57,595 nucleotides of DNA from an uncultured Aquimarina sp. (GCA_947489195.1 CANLCT010000027.1:1-57595), one strand, 5' to 3'; positions 1 through 7,070 are shown, counted from the first letter of the stretch. Numbers and translations are program-made. The notes: generated by a model not told the origin, from the sequence alone.

Positions 1-77
1 TTTCAAGTGAAAAATTGGGGGAGACCTTTAGGGGGTCCCGATTTTTTATGCAGATAAATTTGATGGTAAATTGAGCG
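1..77. repeat. Terminal direct repeat, left copy
   Basis: These 77 bases are identical to 57519-57595, the last bases of the window. An exact terminal overlap of this length is what a short-read assembler leaves on a circular contig. The 77-mer lies wholly inside the dispersed leader repeat and also occurs at about 48328-48404. The contig may therefore simply end at a repeat branch point. Circular closure is the simpler reading, because closing it restores an intact leader in front of the gene that starts at 57449. Confidence 0.9.
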
Positions 78-241
78 AGCTGTCCTTTGTGCCAATATTG
101 ATTGATAGCCTAGCGATGTGAATGTTAGTGTTATTTCGCTTTGAAAATAGTGTAATAACACTAACATTCGCGGAGCGTTCCATTTTGGTTTCGTTTTCAA
201 AGGAAAGTAAAAACACTGCGGAGCAATCCATTTAATGTTTT
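1..241 (-). repeat. Leader repeat copy 1, upstream part (continues from 57469-57595)
   Basis: With the window closed as a circle, this joins 57469-57595 to form a leader of about 290 bp upstream of the minus-strand gene starting at 57449. It is the long form, shared with the copy at 55762-56053. Both carry a 12-bp inverted repeat (GTTAGTGTTATT at about 123-134, complement at about 153-164) that the short forms at 1770 and 48272 lack. A stem of the type GGG-AG-ACC / GGT-CCC followed by six T residues lies at about 19-47. Small open frames here are repeated in every copy and are not credible genes. Confidence 0.8.
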
Positions 242-366
242 TTCATTTGTATAAGAGGAAGAAAGGTTATTACCAATCTATGTTACAAAAGGAATAATAT
301 ATTGGTGGTAAAATAAAAGTAAAAAACCTACGCCTTACATTAAAACATAGGTCTTACAAGGTAGAA

Positions 367-531
367 TTAGATTTCTAATTTTTTGAATAATTGATTATCC
401 AATTTCTCAATGGCAGTTTCTAAATAATCAACTCTATTTTCAATCTTTAAGATATACTTTTTATCTATTTCATGGGTTTTATTATTTGGTATGCGATATT
501 TAACTTTGAAAAGGGGAGTAAAAAAGTTAGA
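367..531 (-). pseudogene. Possible gene remnant without a start codon
   Basis: A 54-codon open frame ends at a TAA at 367-369. Its translation is plausible protein, with a C-terminal helix containing YLETAIEKLDNQLFKKLEI, but it has no ATG, GTG or TTG start. It may be the 3' remnant of a decayed gene. It is the only coding-like signal between leader copy 1 and the terminator at 564. The remaining sequence at 242-366 shows nothing I recognise. This is a weak call, since AT-rich DNA gives open frames of this length by chance. Confidence 0.2.
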
Positions 532-563
532 CTAAATGCATAACTTTATTTAGACTTTCAATC

Positions 564-592
564 AAAAAAAGAGCCGAAGCTCTTAATTTTTT
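564..592 (-). terminator. UUCG-loop terminator after the 591-1755 gene group
   Basis: Read on the minus strand this is GAGC-TTCG-GCTC followed by seven T residues: a GC stem with a stable UUCG tetraloop directly after the stop codon at 591. Most of it, together with the flanking TTTAGACTTTCAATC, is repeated at 56161-56204. A related hairpin ends the helicase gene at 53162. Confidence 0.85.
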
Positions 593-944
593 ATAATTGG
601 TTTCTCCAATTTCTTTCAAAATCATTATAAGGTTCTGGTAATGTATTTAAAAAGTGTTTAGGACAATTATAATAGCAAGGACCTACTGAAATAGGCATTT
701 CTTTCCATAATATTTCTTCATCAATTATATCAACTAAAACAACCATTAAAAAATGATAATTATCTGGATGATTCATAACTAAATATAATTCATTATGTTT
801 TTTAAAACAGATAGGTTTATGAAACCAAAATTTTACTATCTCATATCCATCTTTATGAAATTTTTCAAAAGCAAATTCTTTTGCAAGTTCTGTTGTCCAC
901 TCTAGATGAGTTTCTTCTTTGTATTGATGTGATGTCCAACCCAT
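591..944 (-). CDS. Hypothetical protein with MGWTS amino terminus (DUF6927-like)
   Basis: This 117-residue protein begins MGWTS, an N-terminus I associate with the DUF6927 family of small phage and plasmid proteins. The rest is rich in aromatic residues and histidine, and its biochemical role is not known. It is the last of three minus-strand genes behind leader copy 2. Its start lies one base from the stop of the preceding gene at 946, so the two are probably translated together. The stop codon runs into the UUCG-loop terminator. The family assignment rests on memory of the N-terminus only. Confidence 0.6.
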   Translation of the reverse strand: MGWTSHQYKEETHLEWTTELAKEFAFEKFHKDGYEIVKFWFHKPICFKKHNELYLVMNHPDNYHFLMVVLVDIIDEEILWKEMPISVGPCYYNCPKHFLNTLPEPYNDFERNWRNQL

Positions 945-945
945 A

Positions 946-1329
946 TTATTTTTTTAAATATTGAACTTTTGTTTTAGTTTCTCCTTCGCATTTCACACAA
1001 TATTTAGCATCAAAGATTGTAGATAATTCAAATTTTTGAAGTTCTTCATTCCATGCTGCAAATGCATCTTTTCTTATTTCATCTGAACCACAATACTTAC
1101 AGATGTATTTATATTTATAAATTTCATATGAGGTAATTATAAAATCTAATAAATTATTATGTTTATCAGATTCATTAACCATTTCCTTTATAGTATTTTC
1201 ATTCATTCCGAAGAAAAATATATCTTCTTCTTTTAGACCTTCTGGAACACAATCTAATTCACAAATTATATAATTTTTGAAATTTGATTTATCATCTTTG
1301 AAATATCCATTGACTTTAAAAGTTTTCAT
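946..1329 (-). CDS. Hypothetical zinc-ribbon protein
   Basis: This 127-residue protein has two CxxC pairs near its C-terminus (CKYC and CVKC, about 30 residues apart). They would bind one zinc ion as a ribbon. The N-terminal half shows no family I recognise. It is preceded by the pseudoknot-like element at 1359-1390, whose last stem ends about 30 nt before the start codon. Expression may therefore be controlled separately from the gene at 1396-1755. No signal peptide or membrane segment is visible, so it should be cytoplasmic. Confidence 0.6.
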   Translation of the reverse strand: MKTFKVNGYFKDDKSNFKNYIICELDCVPEGLKEEDIFFFGMNENTIKEMVNESDKHNNLLDFIITSYEIYKYKYICKYCGSDEIRKDAFAAWNEELQKFELSTIFDAKYCVKCEGETKTKVQYLKK

Positions 1330-1355
1330 AATATTAATATTTTTTTATAATTAAA

Positions 1356-1390
1356 AAACTCCTGATTTAAGGCTCAGGAGGAAAAGCCTT
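1356..1390 (-). promoter_or_regulatory. Candidate H-type pseudoknot or attenuator, copy A
   Basis: On the minus strand the order is AAGGC (1386-1390), CTCCTGA (1374-1380), GCCTT (1369-1373), TCAGGAG (1359-1365). The first and third segments pair, and the second and fourth pair, which is the a-b-a'-b' order of an H-type pseudoknot. The 7-bp stem followed by a T-rich stretch could also act as a terminator that competes with AAGGC:GCCTT pairing. The same arrangement recurs at 56604-56635 between two unrelated genes. It lies in the gap between the genes at 1396-1755 and 946-1329. Confidence 0.55.
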
Positions 1391-1395
1391 TTTGT

Positions 1396-1755
1396 TTAAT
1401 AATTGTAGTCAACTATTTTTTCTATTGAATTATCAACTTTTTCTTGTAATTCATCACAGTATACATCATTTATTTTTTCTTTATTTTCATTGAATTGATT
1501 AGAGAAGAATCTTAAAGTATATGTATCATTCCAACTTAATGTTATAAGCACCCAACCTTTATGGTGATTTCCATTTACATTAAACATTAGACCTGTAATT
1601 ACATTATCCTTTTTCAATACAGTTGGTTTTTGATAACCCCAAGACATTCGAATAGTTTTATTAATACAAAGCCATTGAATTGTCTCTTTTGGATTAAAAG
1701 TTCTTTGAGAAAATTCATTTTTAAAACGTTTGTAAAACTCTATTTGATTAGACAT
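1396..1755 (-). CDS. Hypothetical protein, first gene behind leader copy 2
   Basis: This is a 119-residue protein of unknown function with no clear family. It has a basic N-terminal region (EFYKRFKNEFSQR), a central MSWGYQKPT segment and a beta-rich middle with many aromatic residues. No signal peptide, membrane helix or metal motif is visible. Its start codon lies 15 bp from the leader repeat at 1770-2001, the same spacing as in the other leader-driven units. It is therefore the first gene of this minus-strand transcript. Confidence 0.6.
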   Translation of the reverse strand: MSNQIEFYKRFKNEFSQRTFNPKETIQWLCINKTIRMSWGYQKPTVLKKDNVITGLMFNVNGNHHKGWVLITLSWNDTYTLRFFSNQFNENKEKINDVYCDELQEKVDNSIEKIVDYNY

Positions 1756-1769
1756 AATTTAAATTTTAG

Positions 1770-2001
1770 ATTAATTAATATTTGCGCAACCTATCAGCGT
1801 AAGACGAAATTTTCGCTCAAATTTTCAAATGAAAAATTGGCGGAGACCTTTAGGGGGTCCCGATTTTTTATGCAGATAAATTTGATGGTAAATTGAGCGG
1901 GCTGACCTTAGTGCTAATATTGATTGATTCCCTAGCCCGATAGGGCGTTCCTATTTTGTTTCTTTTTCAAAAGAAAGTATAAGTACTGCGAAGCTGACCT
2001 A
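1770..2001 (-). repeat. Leader repeat copy 2 (short form)
   Basis: About 230 bp, nearly identical to 48272-48484 and sharing its proximal half with the copies at 55762 and 57469. It starts 15 bp upstream of the minus-strand gene starting at 1755. It contains a TTAATATTTGCGCAA block, a short A/T hairpin (AATTTTCA / TGAAAAATT), the stem ACC/GGT plus GG/CC next to a T run, and CCCTA/TAGGG. It probably holds the promoter and a structured 5' leader. On the minus strand TAGGTTGC resembles the TANNTTTG element with one mismatch. Confidence 0.75.
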
Positions 2002-2306
2002 TTTCTTACAATAAATAGAGTTCATTTAATTGGAGGTTTATATAAACATTAAGCGGTTTTATTAATTATTGATTATGAAAAGTTCATTCTTCCATACTAA
2101 TTAAATAGTTTACTATAATAGACTTAAATGAACTTATAAAACACTTTTTATTCTGATGTAATACCAGGATAGAAGGATTCTATAAAATTTTTAGAGTTTA
2201 TACTTAAATACTTCTATACCCAACAATAACATATTGTTTTTAAACAACTTATATAATTTAATTAAAAATAAATGAGCTATATTTAGATGAATCATAAATT
2301 TTAAAT
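2002..2306. other. Intergenic region before the cassette array
   Basis: About 300 bases of AT-rich non-coding DNA separate leader copy 2 from the first plus-strand gene. A TATATTTAG element at about 2278-2286 differs by one base from the TANNTTTG consensus. It lies about 20 bp before the start at 2307 and is the best promoter candidate for the 2307-3125 genes. I see no other structure. Confidence 0.4.
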
Positions 2307-2609
2307 ATGGCAAATAAGGATAAAGAAGAAGGATTAATATTAATATCTTATGATATTAAAAAAGCTCATATAGAAGTAAAAGAAGCATTACAAGAAATTG
2401 GATATTTTGATGATTACACTCTTAATAAAAATAATTATAAACTACCCAATACTACATTATTCCATAAGAAGAAAACAACATCTCAAGCTATGACGGAATT
2501 AAAGTCTATTTGTATAGATAATTCAGCAACACTTCAAAAAGCTGTTTCTACCATTGTTAAAGATGTTGTAGCTTATAAAGCTCCAATAATAAAATTAAAA
2601 TCTAAGTAA
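2307..2609 (+). CDS. Small protein with possible Cas2/SinR-like fold
   Basis: A 100-residue protein. The N-terminal LILISYDIKK strand and the following helix-strand pattern resemble the ferredoxin-like fold of Cas2/VapD/SinR-type proteins. The acidic residue after the first strand is present (YD). No CRISPR array or cas1 is nearby, so a stand-alone nuclease or toxin-like role is only a guess. The C-terminus is KLKSK followed by TAA, encoded by the recurring boundary motif. The next gene starts 3 bp downstream, so 2307-3125 forms a tight operon. Confidence 0.6.
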   Translation: MANKDKEEGLILISYDIKKAHIEVKEALQEIGYFDDYTLNKNNYKLPNTTLFHKKKTTSQAMTELKSICIDNSATLQKAVSTIVKDVVAYKAPIIKLKSK

Positions 2610-2612
2610 AAC

Positions 2613-2873
2613 ATGAAAAGTAAAATTGAAAATTACTCTATAATAGCTGAAAAACTTAAAAAGGAATACTCTAAATTATCTGAATTTGAAATATTGTCTT
2701 TATCAATTCAAATAGAAAGAAATGAAATTTTAGAAAACGCATTGGCTGTTAGTTTTAATGACGAACATCCTTCTGCTCTTGAAAGCATTGCTATAGCTTT
2801 AGGTTTTAAAAATGGGCAAACAGATACAACAATAACTGATGCTATTATTGATTTAAATAACACTAAAGCTTAA
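2613..2873 (+). CDS. Hypothetical protein
   Basis: An 86-residue, mainly helical acidic protein of unknown function. Residues 1-40 look like an amphipathic helix pair rich in Glu and Lys, and the C-terminal part contains GFKNGQTDTTITDAI. There are no cysteines, signal peptide or membrane segments. It sits 3 bp after the gene at 2307-2609 and 6 bp before the next. The pattern of small, tightly packed genes beside the possible Cas2-like protein could suit a two- or three-part toxin-antitoxin set, but nothing in the sequence proves it. Confidence 0.5.
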   Translation: MKSKIENYSIIAEKLKKEYSKLSEFEILSLSIQIERNEILENALAVSFNDEHPSALESIAIALGFKNGQTDTTITDAIIDLNNTKA

Positions 2874-2879
2874 TAAAAT

Positions 2880-3125
2880 ATGAAATTATATATATTTAGA
2901 TGTTCATCAAGTCGTTCTATTTTAGGAATTACAAACCAAATAAAAGGACAAAATCTTCCTGAAACATTTTGTGAAAATGGAAGTTGGTCAAAATTTAAAG
3001 AAATAGATCTAAATAAGGGAGATAATCAAAGAATAGGTCTAGCTCCAAATGATACCATTTTAAAAGCTATAGAAGAAAATGGATATTATATTAATAAACA
3101 TAAAGTCAAATTTGAAATAAAATAA
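2880..3125 (+). CDS. Hypothetical protein
   Basis: An 81-residue protein with a beta-strand start (MKLYIFRCSSSRSILGI) and a glycine- and asparagine-rich centre. Its function is unknown. It follows the gene at 2613-2873 by 6 bp and is the last gene before the terminator hairpin at 3216. Its 3' end reads AAAGTCAAATTTGAAATAAA, a degraded form of the boundary motif seen farther downstream. That suggests it belongs to the same array. Confidence 0.5.
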   Translation: MKLYIFRCSSSRSILGITNQIKGQNLPETFCENGSWSKFKEIDLNKGDNQRIGLAPNDTILKAIEENGYYINKHKVKFEIK

Positions 3126-3215
3126 TTAATTTCTTATCAAACAAGGAAAAGAAAAAAGTAGTGGTAGTAAATGAATTTTATAAAATGCCAGTAAAACTAT
3201 CTCTTATTAAAAGCT

Positions 3216-3251
3216 ATCGGACACTATAGGTAATAGTGTCCGATTTTTTTT
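3216..3251 (+). terminator. Strong hairpin terminator before the recombinase
   Basis: A perfect 12-bp inverted repeat (ATCGGACACTAT at 3216-3227, its complement at 3233-3244) with a 5-nt loop, followed by eight T residues. It would end transcription of the 2307-3125 genes. The outer bases ATCGG/CCGAT contain the CGAT core of the cassette boundary motif, so a role as a recombination site is also conceivable. Confidence 0.8.
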
Positions 3252-3359
3252 GCTCCGGCACAGCTGCTGCAGCTGTCGTTTTTGTCATGGGAACTATAGT
3301 GTTTTCATAAAATAAGACATTACACAGTAATAATGTCATATTTTATGTATTTTAGGAGT
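3252..3359 (+). promoter_or_regulatory. Palindrome-rich region upstream of the recombinase
   Basis: This short region contains CAGCTGC-T-GCAGCTG (a 7-bp stem with a one-base loop) in an unusually GC-rich patch. It also contains GACATTA...TAATGTC at about 3325-3347, just before the recombinase start. Such closely spaced palindromes next to a tyrosine recombinase gene are reasonable candidates for its binding or attachment site or an operator. No function is shown by sequence alone. Confidence 0.4.
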
Positions 3360-3950
3360 ATGAATGAAATGCGTCTATACGATTCCGAAGGAAAACGATT
3401 ATATCTAAATCAAGAAGAACGCCTACAATTTTTAGCCCATCTAAAAACTCAGCGGATCAAATACCGCACTTTTGCCGAAACTCTTACTTACACTGGGTGT
3501 CGTCTTTCTGAAGCTTTGGAGATTTCGCCATCGAGAATAAACATCGACCAGGAGGAAATAATTTTAAGAACACTTAAAAAAAGAAAGGACGATGTGTATC
3601 GATCCGTCCCCGTTCCTTCGGAACTGATTAATACTTTAGTACTTGCTTTTGATTTAAGAAGTAGCTTAAAGGGAAAGAAAAAAAATTATGAGGTGCCGCT
3701 TTGGTCTTGGAATCGTAAGCATGCTTATCAAATCATTAAAACATTAATGATCGATTCTGAAATACCTGCAGGGAAGCATAGAATGCCTAAAGGATTACGT
3801 CATGGCTTTGGGGTAAATGCTATCGTAAAAGGAGTTCCCTTATCTATGCTGCAGAAATGGATGGGGCATTCTGATATGAAAACAACTGCTATTTATGCAC
3901 AAGCCATTGGTAAAGAAGAAAAGGCTATCGCTAGTAGAATGTGGGAATAA
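3360..3950 (+). CDS. Minimal tyrosine recombinase (catalytic domain only)
   Basis: A site-specific recombinase of about 196 residues if it starts at 3360, which has AGGAG-like sequence just upstream; an in-frame ATG at 3333 is possible. It has only the catalytic domain. The first catalytic Arg is in TGCRLSEAL, the second in KGLRHG, the third motif is WMGHSD, and the nucleophile Tyr is in TTAIYAQ. The usual HxxR has Lys in place of His. It lacks the N-terminal core-binding domain of the usual 300-400-residue integrases. From memory it resembles a stand-alone family of about 200 residues common in proteobacteria. Its richer GC content than its neighbours also suggests transfer. It sits inside the small-gene array and may act on it. 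Confidence 0.85.
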   Translation: MNEMRLYDSEGKRLYLNQEERLQFLAHLKTQRIKYRTFAETLTYTGCRLSEALEISPSRINIDQEEIILRTLKKRKDDVYRSVPVPSELINTLVLAFDLRSSLKGKKKNYEVPLWSWNRKHAYQIIKTLMIDSEIPAGKHRMPKGLRHGFGVNAIVKGVPLSMLQKWMGHSDMKTTAIYAQAIGKEEKAIASRMWE

Positions 3951-3965
3951 GTATATTACTTCACT

Positions 3966-3990
3966 TGAAATATAACATTGTTTTTCAAAT
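3966..3990. promoter_or_regulatory. Palindromic operator candidate, upstream copy
   Basis: An imperfect palindrome with arms CTTGAAAT and TTTTTCAA around ATAACATTG. It lies about 36 bp before the start of the small DNA-binding protein at 4027. A more perfect version lies directly after that gene at 4198-4223, so both probably bind its product. Confidence 0.5.
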
Positions 3991-4026
3991 TAACTATATT
4001 TGAGTTTTACAAATAAATTATACTTA

Positions 4027-4197
4027 ATGACAAATTACGGAGGACATAGAGAAGGTTCTGGAAGAAAGAAAAAAGAAACTGTAGCCATTACACTTAGAAT
4101 TCCAAAGGATATATTAGAAGCCTTAAATAAAAAATATCAAACATCAAGTATTCGCAACAAAGAAATAATTGAAGTAATTAAAATTTTAGTAAAATAA
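4027..4197 (+). CDS. Small ribbon-helix-helix-like DNA-binding protein
   Basis: A 56-residue basic protein starting MTNYGGHREGSGRKKK. The GGxREGSGRK arm followed by VAITLRIPKDILEAL is typical of short plasmid and phage ribbon-helix-helix (Arc/CopG-like) regulators. The strand (VAITLRI) would enter the DNA major groove and the following helices would form the dimer. I chose the start at 4027 because this family starts with that arm. Two nearly identical palindromes flank the gene (3966-3990 and 4198-4223), which suggests autoregulation. It lies just downstream of the recombinase and may control it. Confidence 0.7.
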   Translation: MTNYGGHREGSGRKKKETVAITLRIPKDILEALNKKYQTSSIRNKEIIEVIKILVK

Positions 4198-4223
4198 CTT
4201 GAAAAATAACATTATTTTTCAAG
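4198..4223. promoter_or_regulatory. Perfect palindrome after the regulator gene
   Basis: A 26-bp palindrome with 12-bp arms (CTTGAAAAATAA and its complement) and a 2-nt centre begins right after the stop codon at 4197. It repeats the motif at 3966-3990. It lacks a T run and GC pairs, so it is a better operator than terminator. It probably represses or marks the start of the 4267-and-downstream genes. Confidence 0.6.
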
Positions 4224-4266
4224 TTTAATGTTGTATATTAGTAGTATCTTAAAATCTAAATTAATA

Positions 4267-4425
4267 ATGGGGAAAATAATAAACACAATAGCTATTGGCA
4301 GCGCTGGATCAATAATCACTGGATTGATGTTAAATTCAGATTTATTAGCAATTAGTGGAGGAGTATCTGCTTCGATCCTAATAGGAGTTCTTCAATTTTT
4401 TATAACAGAATTAAAATCTAAGTAA
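4267..4425 (+). CDS. Small two-helix membrane protein
   Basis: A 52-residue hydrophobic protein starting MGKIINTIAIG. Two membrane helices are likely, at about residues 5-22 and 26-45, joined by a short turn with NSDLL. It ends ELKSK-stop, one of several proteins here whose C-terminus is encoded by the boundary motif. I use the ATG at 4267 because boundary-like sequence (TTAAAATCTAAATTAATAATGG) runs into it, as at other genes of the array; an in-frame ATG at 4228 would give 65 residues. The function is unknown. Confidence 0.55.
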   Translation: MGKIINTIAIGSAGSIITGLMLNSDLLAISGGVSASILIGVLQFFITELKSK

Positions 4426-4428
4426 ACG

Positions 4429-5295
4429 ATGGTAATAAACACATATTTTTCTGGTGCAGGGCTATTTGATATAGGTTTTAAAATGGCAGATTTAGAAATA
4501 CAACAATCATTTGAAATTGATTCTCATTGCTGTAATGTACAGAGAAATAACTTTAAACATGAAGTTGTTGAATCTGATATAACAAAAAAGCTTGTTGCAG
4601 ATGAAAAAGAGTGTGATGTAAAAGTGTTTACATATCCTTGCACAAAGTATAGTGCTATTGCAGATATACATGGAACTAGAACTGGAGATGAATTATTTTT
4701 ACATGCTTTCAGACACATGGTATTAAATCCGCCTGAAATATTTGTAGTAGAAAATGTTCCAGGCATGAGAGCGTTTCCAATAGTAATAGAAGCTATGACA
4801 AAACTACCTAATTATTATGTTACTACATTTTGTCCTATTAAATCTGAAATATGGTTACCACAGAAAAGAGATAGATTAATAATCATAGGTAGTCGTAAAA
4901 ATTTTAATTGGAGAGAGCCTGTGAAAAACAATCCAAAATCTTTAAAGGATATTTTAGAAAAGAATCCAAGGGTAACAAGACCTAAAGCAATACAACAAAG
5001 AATGAAAGGAATCTATAGGGATTTGCCTATTATTTCAGATCCAGAAAAAGGAGATATAGCGCCTACATGTGTAGCTCATTATGCGAAGGATAAATCTACA
5101 CGACTTGTTAAGGATAAAAAATTTCCTTTAGGAGTAAGGCCTTATTCGGTTAGAGAGTATGCAAGGTTGCAAGGTGTTCCTGATTGGTTTGAGTTTAATT
5201 GTCCTGACACATATGCTTACCGTATGATAGGTAATGGTGTTTCTGTTCCAGTTGGTCTATGGGCTGGAAATGAATTAAAAAGATATTTTAATTAA
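4429..5295 (+). CDS. DNA cytosine-5 methyltransferase
   Basis: A 288-residue enzyme that should transfer a methyl group from S-adenosylmethionine to C5 of cytosine in a specific DNA site. Family motifs appear in order: FSGAGLFDIGF (motif I, residues 7-17), TYPC with catalytic Cys71 (motif IV), ENVPG (motif VI, about 108-112), QKRDR (motif VIII, about 145-149), then a target region and RPYSVREYARLQG (motif IX) and GNGVSVPVG (motif X). No restriction enzyme gene is adjacent, so it is an orphan methylase that may shield the plasmid from host restriction. The start ATG is part of a CGATGG boundary motif. Confidence 0.92.
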   Translation: MVINTYFSGAGLFDIGFKMADLEIQQSFEIDSHCCNVQRNNFKHEVVESDITKKLVADEKECDVKVFTYPCTKYSAIADIHGTRTGDELFLHAFRHMVLNPPEIFVVENVPGMRAFPIVIEAMTKLPNYYVTTFCPIKSEIWLPQKRDRLIIIGSRKNFNWREPVKNNPKSLKDILEKNPRVTRPKAIQQRMKGIYRDLPIISDPEKGDIAPTCVAHYAKDKSTRLVKDKKFPLGVRPYSVREYARLQGVPDWFEFNCPDTYAYRMIGNGVSVPVGLWAGNELKRYFN

Positions 5296-5331
5296 GTAAA
5301 TTAAACCGATATTTAAAAGTTCAATAAACCG

Positions 5332-5652
5332 ATGGGAATACTCAATAGAAAACAAAAATTAGAAAAAGAATTAACGAGTAAAACATTTGCTCTATTTTTT
5401 AGTGAATTATTCTTGATAATGCAAAATCCTGATTTCAGTTGCGAATTTATTAAGAGAATTCCTTGTTATAAACCTTTAGAAATTGAAGGAATGCTTAAGT
5501 TTAAATGTAATGGTTTAAATTATTATACTGGTTCACATTCAGAAGATGAAAAAGTTAAAACTATAGTACGTGATTGCGTAGCTAATTTCGACATTTATAT
5601 GAAAGAATATATAAAAATTAAATACAATAATAGAACAATTAAAGTTCAATAA
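5332..5652 (+). CDS. Hypothetical cassette protein
   Basis: A 106-residue protein of unknown function with a basic start (MGILNRKQKLEKEL), a hydrophobic helix (FALFFSELFLIM) and four dispersed cysteines. No domain is recognised. The gene is cleanly bounded: it starts in the CGATGG of one boundary motif and its last codons and stop (AAAGTTCAATAA) lie in the next. That is the best-formed single-gene cassette in the array. Confidence 0.6.
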   Translation: MGILNRKQKLEKELTSKTFALFFSELFLIMQNPDFSCEFIKRIPCYKPLEIEGMLKFKCNGLNYYTGSHSEDEKVKTIVRDCVANFDIYMKEYIKIKYNNRTIKVQ

Positions 5653-5656
5653 AACG

Positions 5657-5944
5657 ATGGAAAATATAAGGGAAAAATACGGATATAAGATGTCTATGAT
5701 TATGATTTTTAGTATGTCATTAATGATAGTTTATTTTGTTTTTAAAGAATCAATAAATGAGAAAATAAATATTTTTGAAATGTTGATTATCTGTACAATT
5801 CCTAACCTATTATACCTTTTTAAAGTTGAAAAGAAAGACATATTAAAAGTAGGATTCTTTTTATTGATTCCTGTAATAATAATTATTATTGGATTTTTTT
5901 ATGTCTTCTATCCAATTATTTCAACTCCTATTAATTTCAACTAA
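5657..5944 (+). CDS. Small integral membrane protein
   Basis: A 95-residue protein with three likely membrane helices at about residues 12-29, 38-55 and 65-88. The last is very hydrophobic (LIPVIIIIIGFFYVF). Charged loops KESINEK and KVEKKD separate them. Function unknown. It begins in the ATGG of a CGATGG boundary and is followed by another motif at 5944-5960. Confidence 0.6.
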   Translation: MENIREKYGYKMSMIMIFSMSLMIVYFVFKESINEKINIFEMLIICTIPNLLYLFKVEKKDILKVGFFLLIPVIIIIIGFFYVFYPIISTPINFN

Positions 5945-5964
5945 AGTCTAAAAAAACGATAATT

Positions 5965-6210
5965 ATGAACATAATTAAAAAGATAATATTAGGAATCTTC
6001 TCTATCTACCTTTTAATTTCTTTATGGTGTCCTGTATTAATATGGGCTTCAAAATTAAAGGGTAGGAATTCATATGCCTATGAATGGTACGAAAACCTTG
6101 CTATTAATGGAGTAACAATATTAATCGCTCTATGTTCATTATTTTGTACTATTTATGTTTTTACATCAAAAAATAATAAGTTCGAGGAATACTTTAAAGA
6201 CGAATATTAA
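5965..6210 (+). CDS. Small integral membrane protein
   Basis: An 81-residue protein with two probable membrane helices (about residues 5-28 and 48-68), a short loop containing KLKGRNSYAYEWYENL and an acidic C-terminal tail (KFEEYFKDEY). Function unknown. It starts 4 bp after a CGAT core and is followed by another core at 6228. Two neighbouring cassettes thus encode unrelated small membrane proteins, as is common in integron-type arrays. Confidence 0.6.
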   Translation: MNIIKKIILGIFSIYLLISLWCPVLIWASKLKGRNSYAYEWYENLAINGVTILIALCSLFCTIYVFTSKNNKFEEYFKDEY

Positions 6211-6235
6211 ACTAAAATTCAATAAAACGATCAAT

Positions 6236-6586
6236 ATGCTAGAACAAGAATTTAATATTCCAGGAGAAATAAAATGTAAATTAAAATATTTATCTGATCC
6301 CAAATTAATTAATGATATAGGCCTAGGGAAGGAAAAAGATGTTTTGCGGGCTGAATGTTTTCCTGAAAAAACTCCATTAACTAGTAGCCAAATTGAAAAT
6401 TACTCGGTTGATATTGTTCAAGCTATTCTGAAAGAATTAAAAAAACTAGAAGATGCTAATCCGAATTTTTATGATCATTTTGATATTAACTATAACCAAC
6501 CTCATTTTGGCCCAATGACAGGAACACCCTCAAACAAATATTTTAAGTTTGAATTGAAGCCAAGAATAAAATTAAAGTCTAAATAA
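6236..6586 (+). CDS. Hypothetical cassette protein ending KLKSK
   Basis: A 116-residue soluble protein starting MLEQEFNIPGEIKCK. I chose 6236 because it lies 4 bp after a CGAT core; the longer reading frame from 6155 would overlap the preceding gene. It has a helical centre (VDIVQAILKELKKLED) and a C-terminal stretch rich in Pro, Phe and Lys. The final KLKSK and stop codon are encoded by the next boundary motif. Function unknown. Confidence 0.6.
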   Translation: MLEQEFNIPGEIKCKLKYLSDPKLINDIGLGKEKDVLRAECFPEKTPLTSSQIENYSVDIVQAILKELKKLEDANPNFYDHFDINYNQPHFGPMTGTPSNKYFKFELKPRIKLKSK

Positions 6587-6589
6587 CCG

Positions 6590-6841
6590 ATGGGGCAAAT
6601 AATCTATGAAATACGAAAAGATGAAAGGTGTTATTTTGAAATAACCTCATACCCCCGGGAGAAAAAAATCAGTTCATACATTTGTTTAAATTGGAGTGGA
6701 CTTGTTGACCAATTTAAAAATGGTGCGACTATAGATGAAGTAAAATCTGTTGCCATAAAATGGTTAGAAAAGAAAATAGAAAACGGATTTGATAACCAAT
6801 ATTCAGATAAAAAAAGTGTTGAGTGGTTATTTCCAAACTAA
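6590..6841 (+). CDS. Hypothetical cassette protein
   Basis: An 83-residue protein with a beta-hairpin-like N-terminal half (CYFEITSYPREKKISSYICL) and a C-terminal helix (IDEVKSVAIKWLEKKIEN), ending EWLFPN. No family recognised. It begins in a CGATGG boundary. About 40 bp of non-coding sequence precede the next CGAT core at 6882, so its 3' flank is longer than usual in this array. Confidence 0.55.
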   Translation: MGQIIYEIRKDERCYFEITSYPREKKISSYICLNWSGLVDQFKNGATIDEVKSVAIKWLEKKIENGFDNQYSDKKSVEWLFPN

Positions 6842-6902
6842 AGAAATCAAATCAATTAGAATTATTTAAAGTCCAATAAAACGATAATTAACACAAATCA
6901 AC

Positions 6903-7070
6903 ATGAGTTCTGAAGTATTTTATATAAAATATCTAAATCAAAATAAAAATTACCAATCAGACATTAAAGAATTTAGTGGAATTAATGCTTATAATGATGC
7001 TAAGTTATGGGGTAAAAAAAATTTAAGCAACTTCAATTCGGATTTAATTTATTCAAAAACTAAAGATTAA
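6903..7070 (+). CDS. Short hypothetical cassette protein (55 residues)
   Basis: A 55-codon frame starting MSSEVFYIKYLNQNKNY and ending SKTKD-stop. It lies between CGAT cores at 6882 and 7076, has codon use like its neighbours, and fills the only gap between two boundary motifs. It is therefore probably a real gene despite its size. It is hydrophilic with no recognised domain. Confidence 0.5.
   Translation: MSSEVFYIKYLNQNKNYQSDIKEFSGINAYNDAKLWGKKNLSNFNSDLIYSKTKD

Noticed and set aside
3..231. Open frames of 60-65 codons on the minus strand in leader copy 1, with near copies at 55786-56059
   Set aside because: They lie in the repeated leader, recur only because the repeat does, have two competing frames and no reliable start context. 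Changes between copies keep stems rather than protein sequence.
1630..1896. 88-codon plus-strand frame
   Set aside because: It runs across the opposite-strand gene at 1396-1755 and into the leader repeat, with no promoter or boundary. It is a shadow frame.
3216..3251. Integron attC site
   Set aside because: It is a perfect short hairpin with a T run and lacks the R and L boxes of attC. It is better read as a terminator, though its CCGAT edge is noted.
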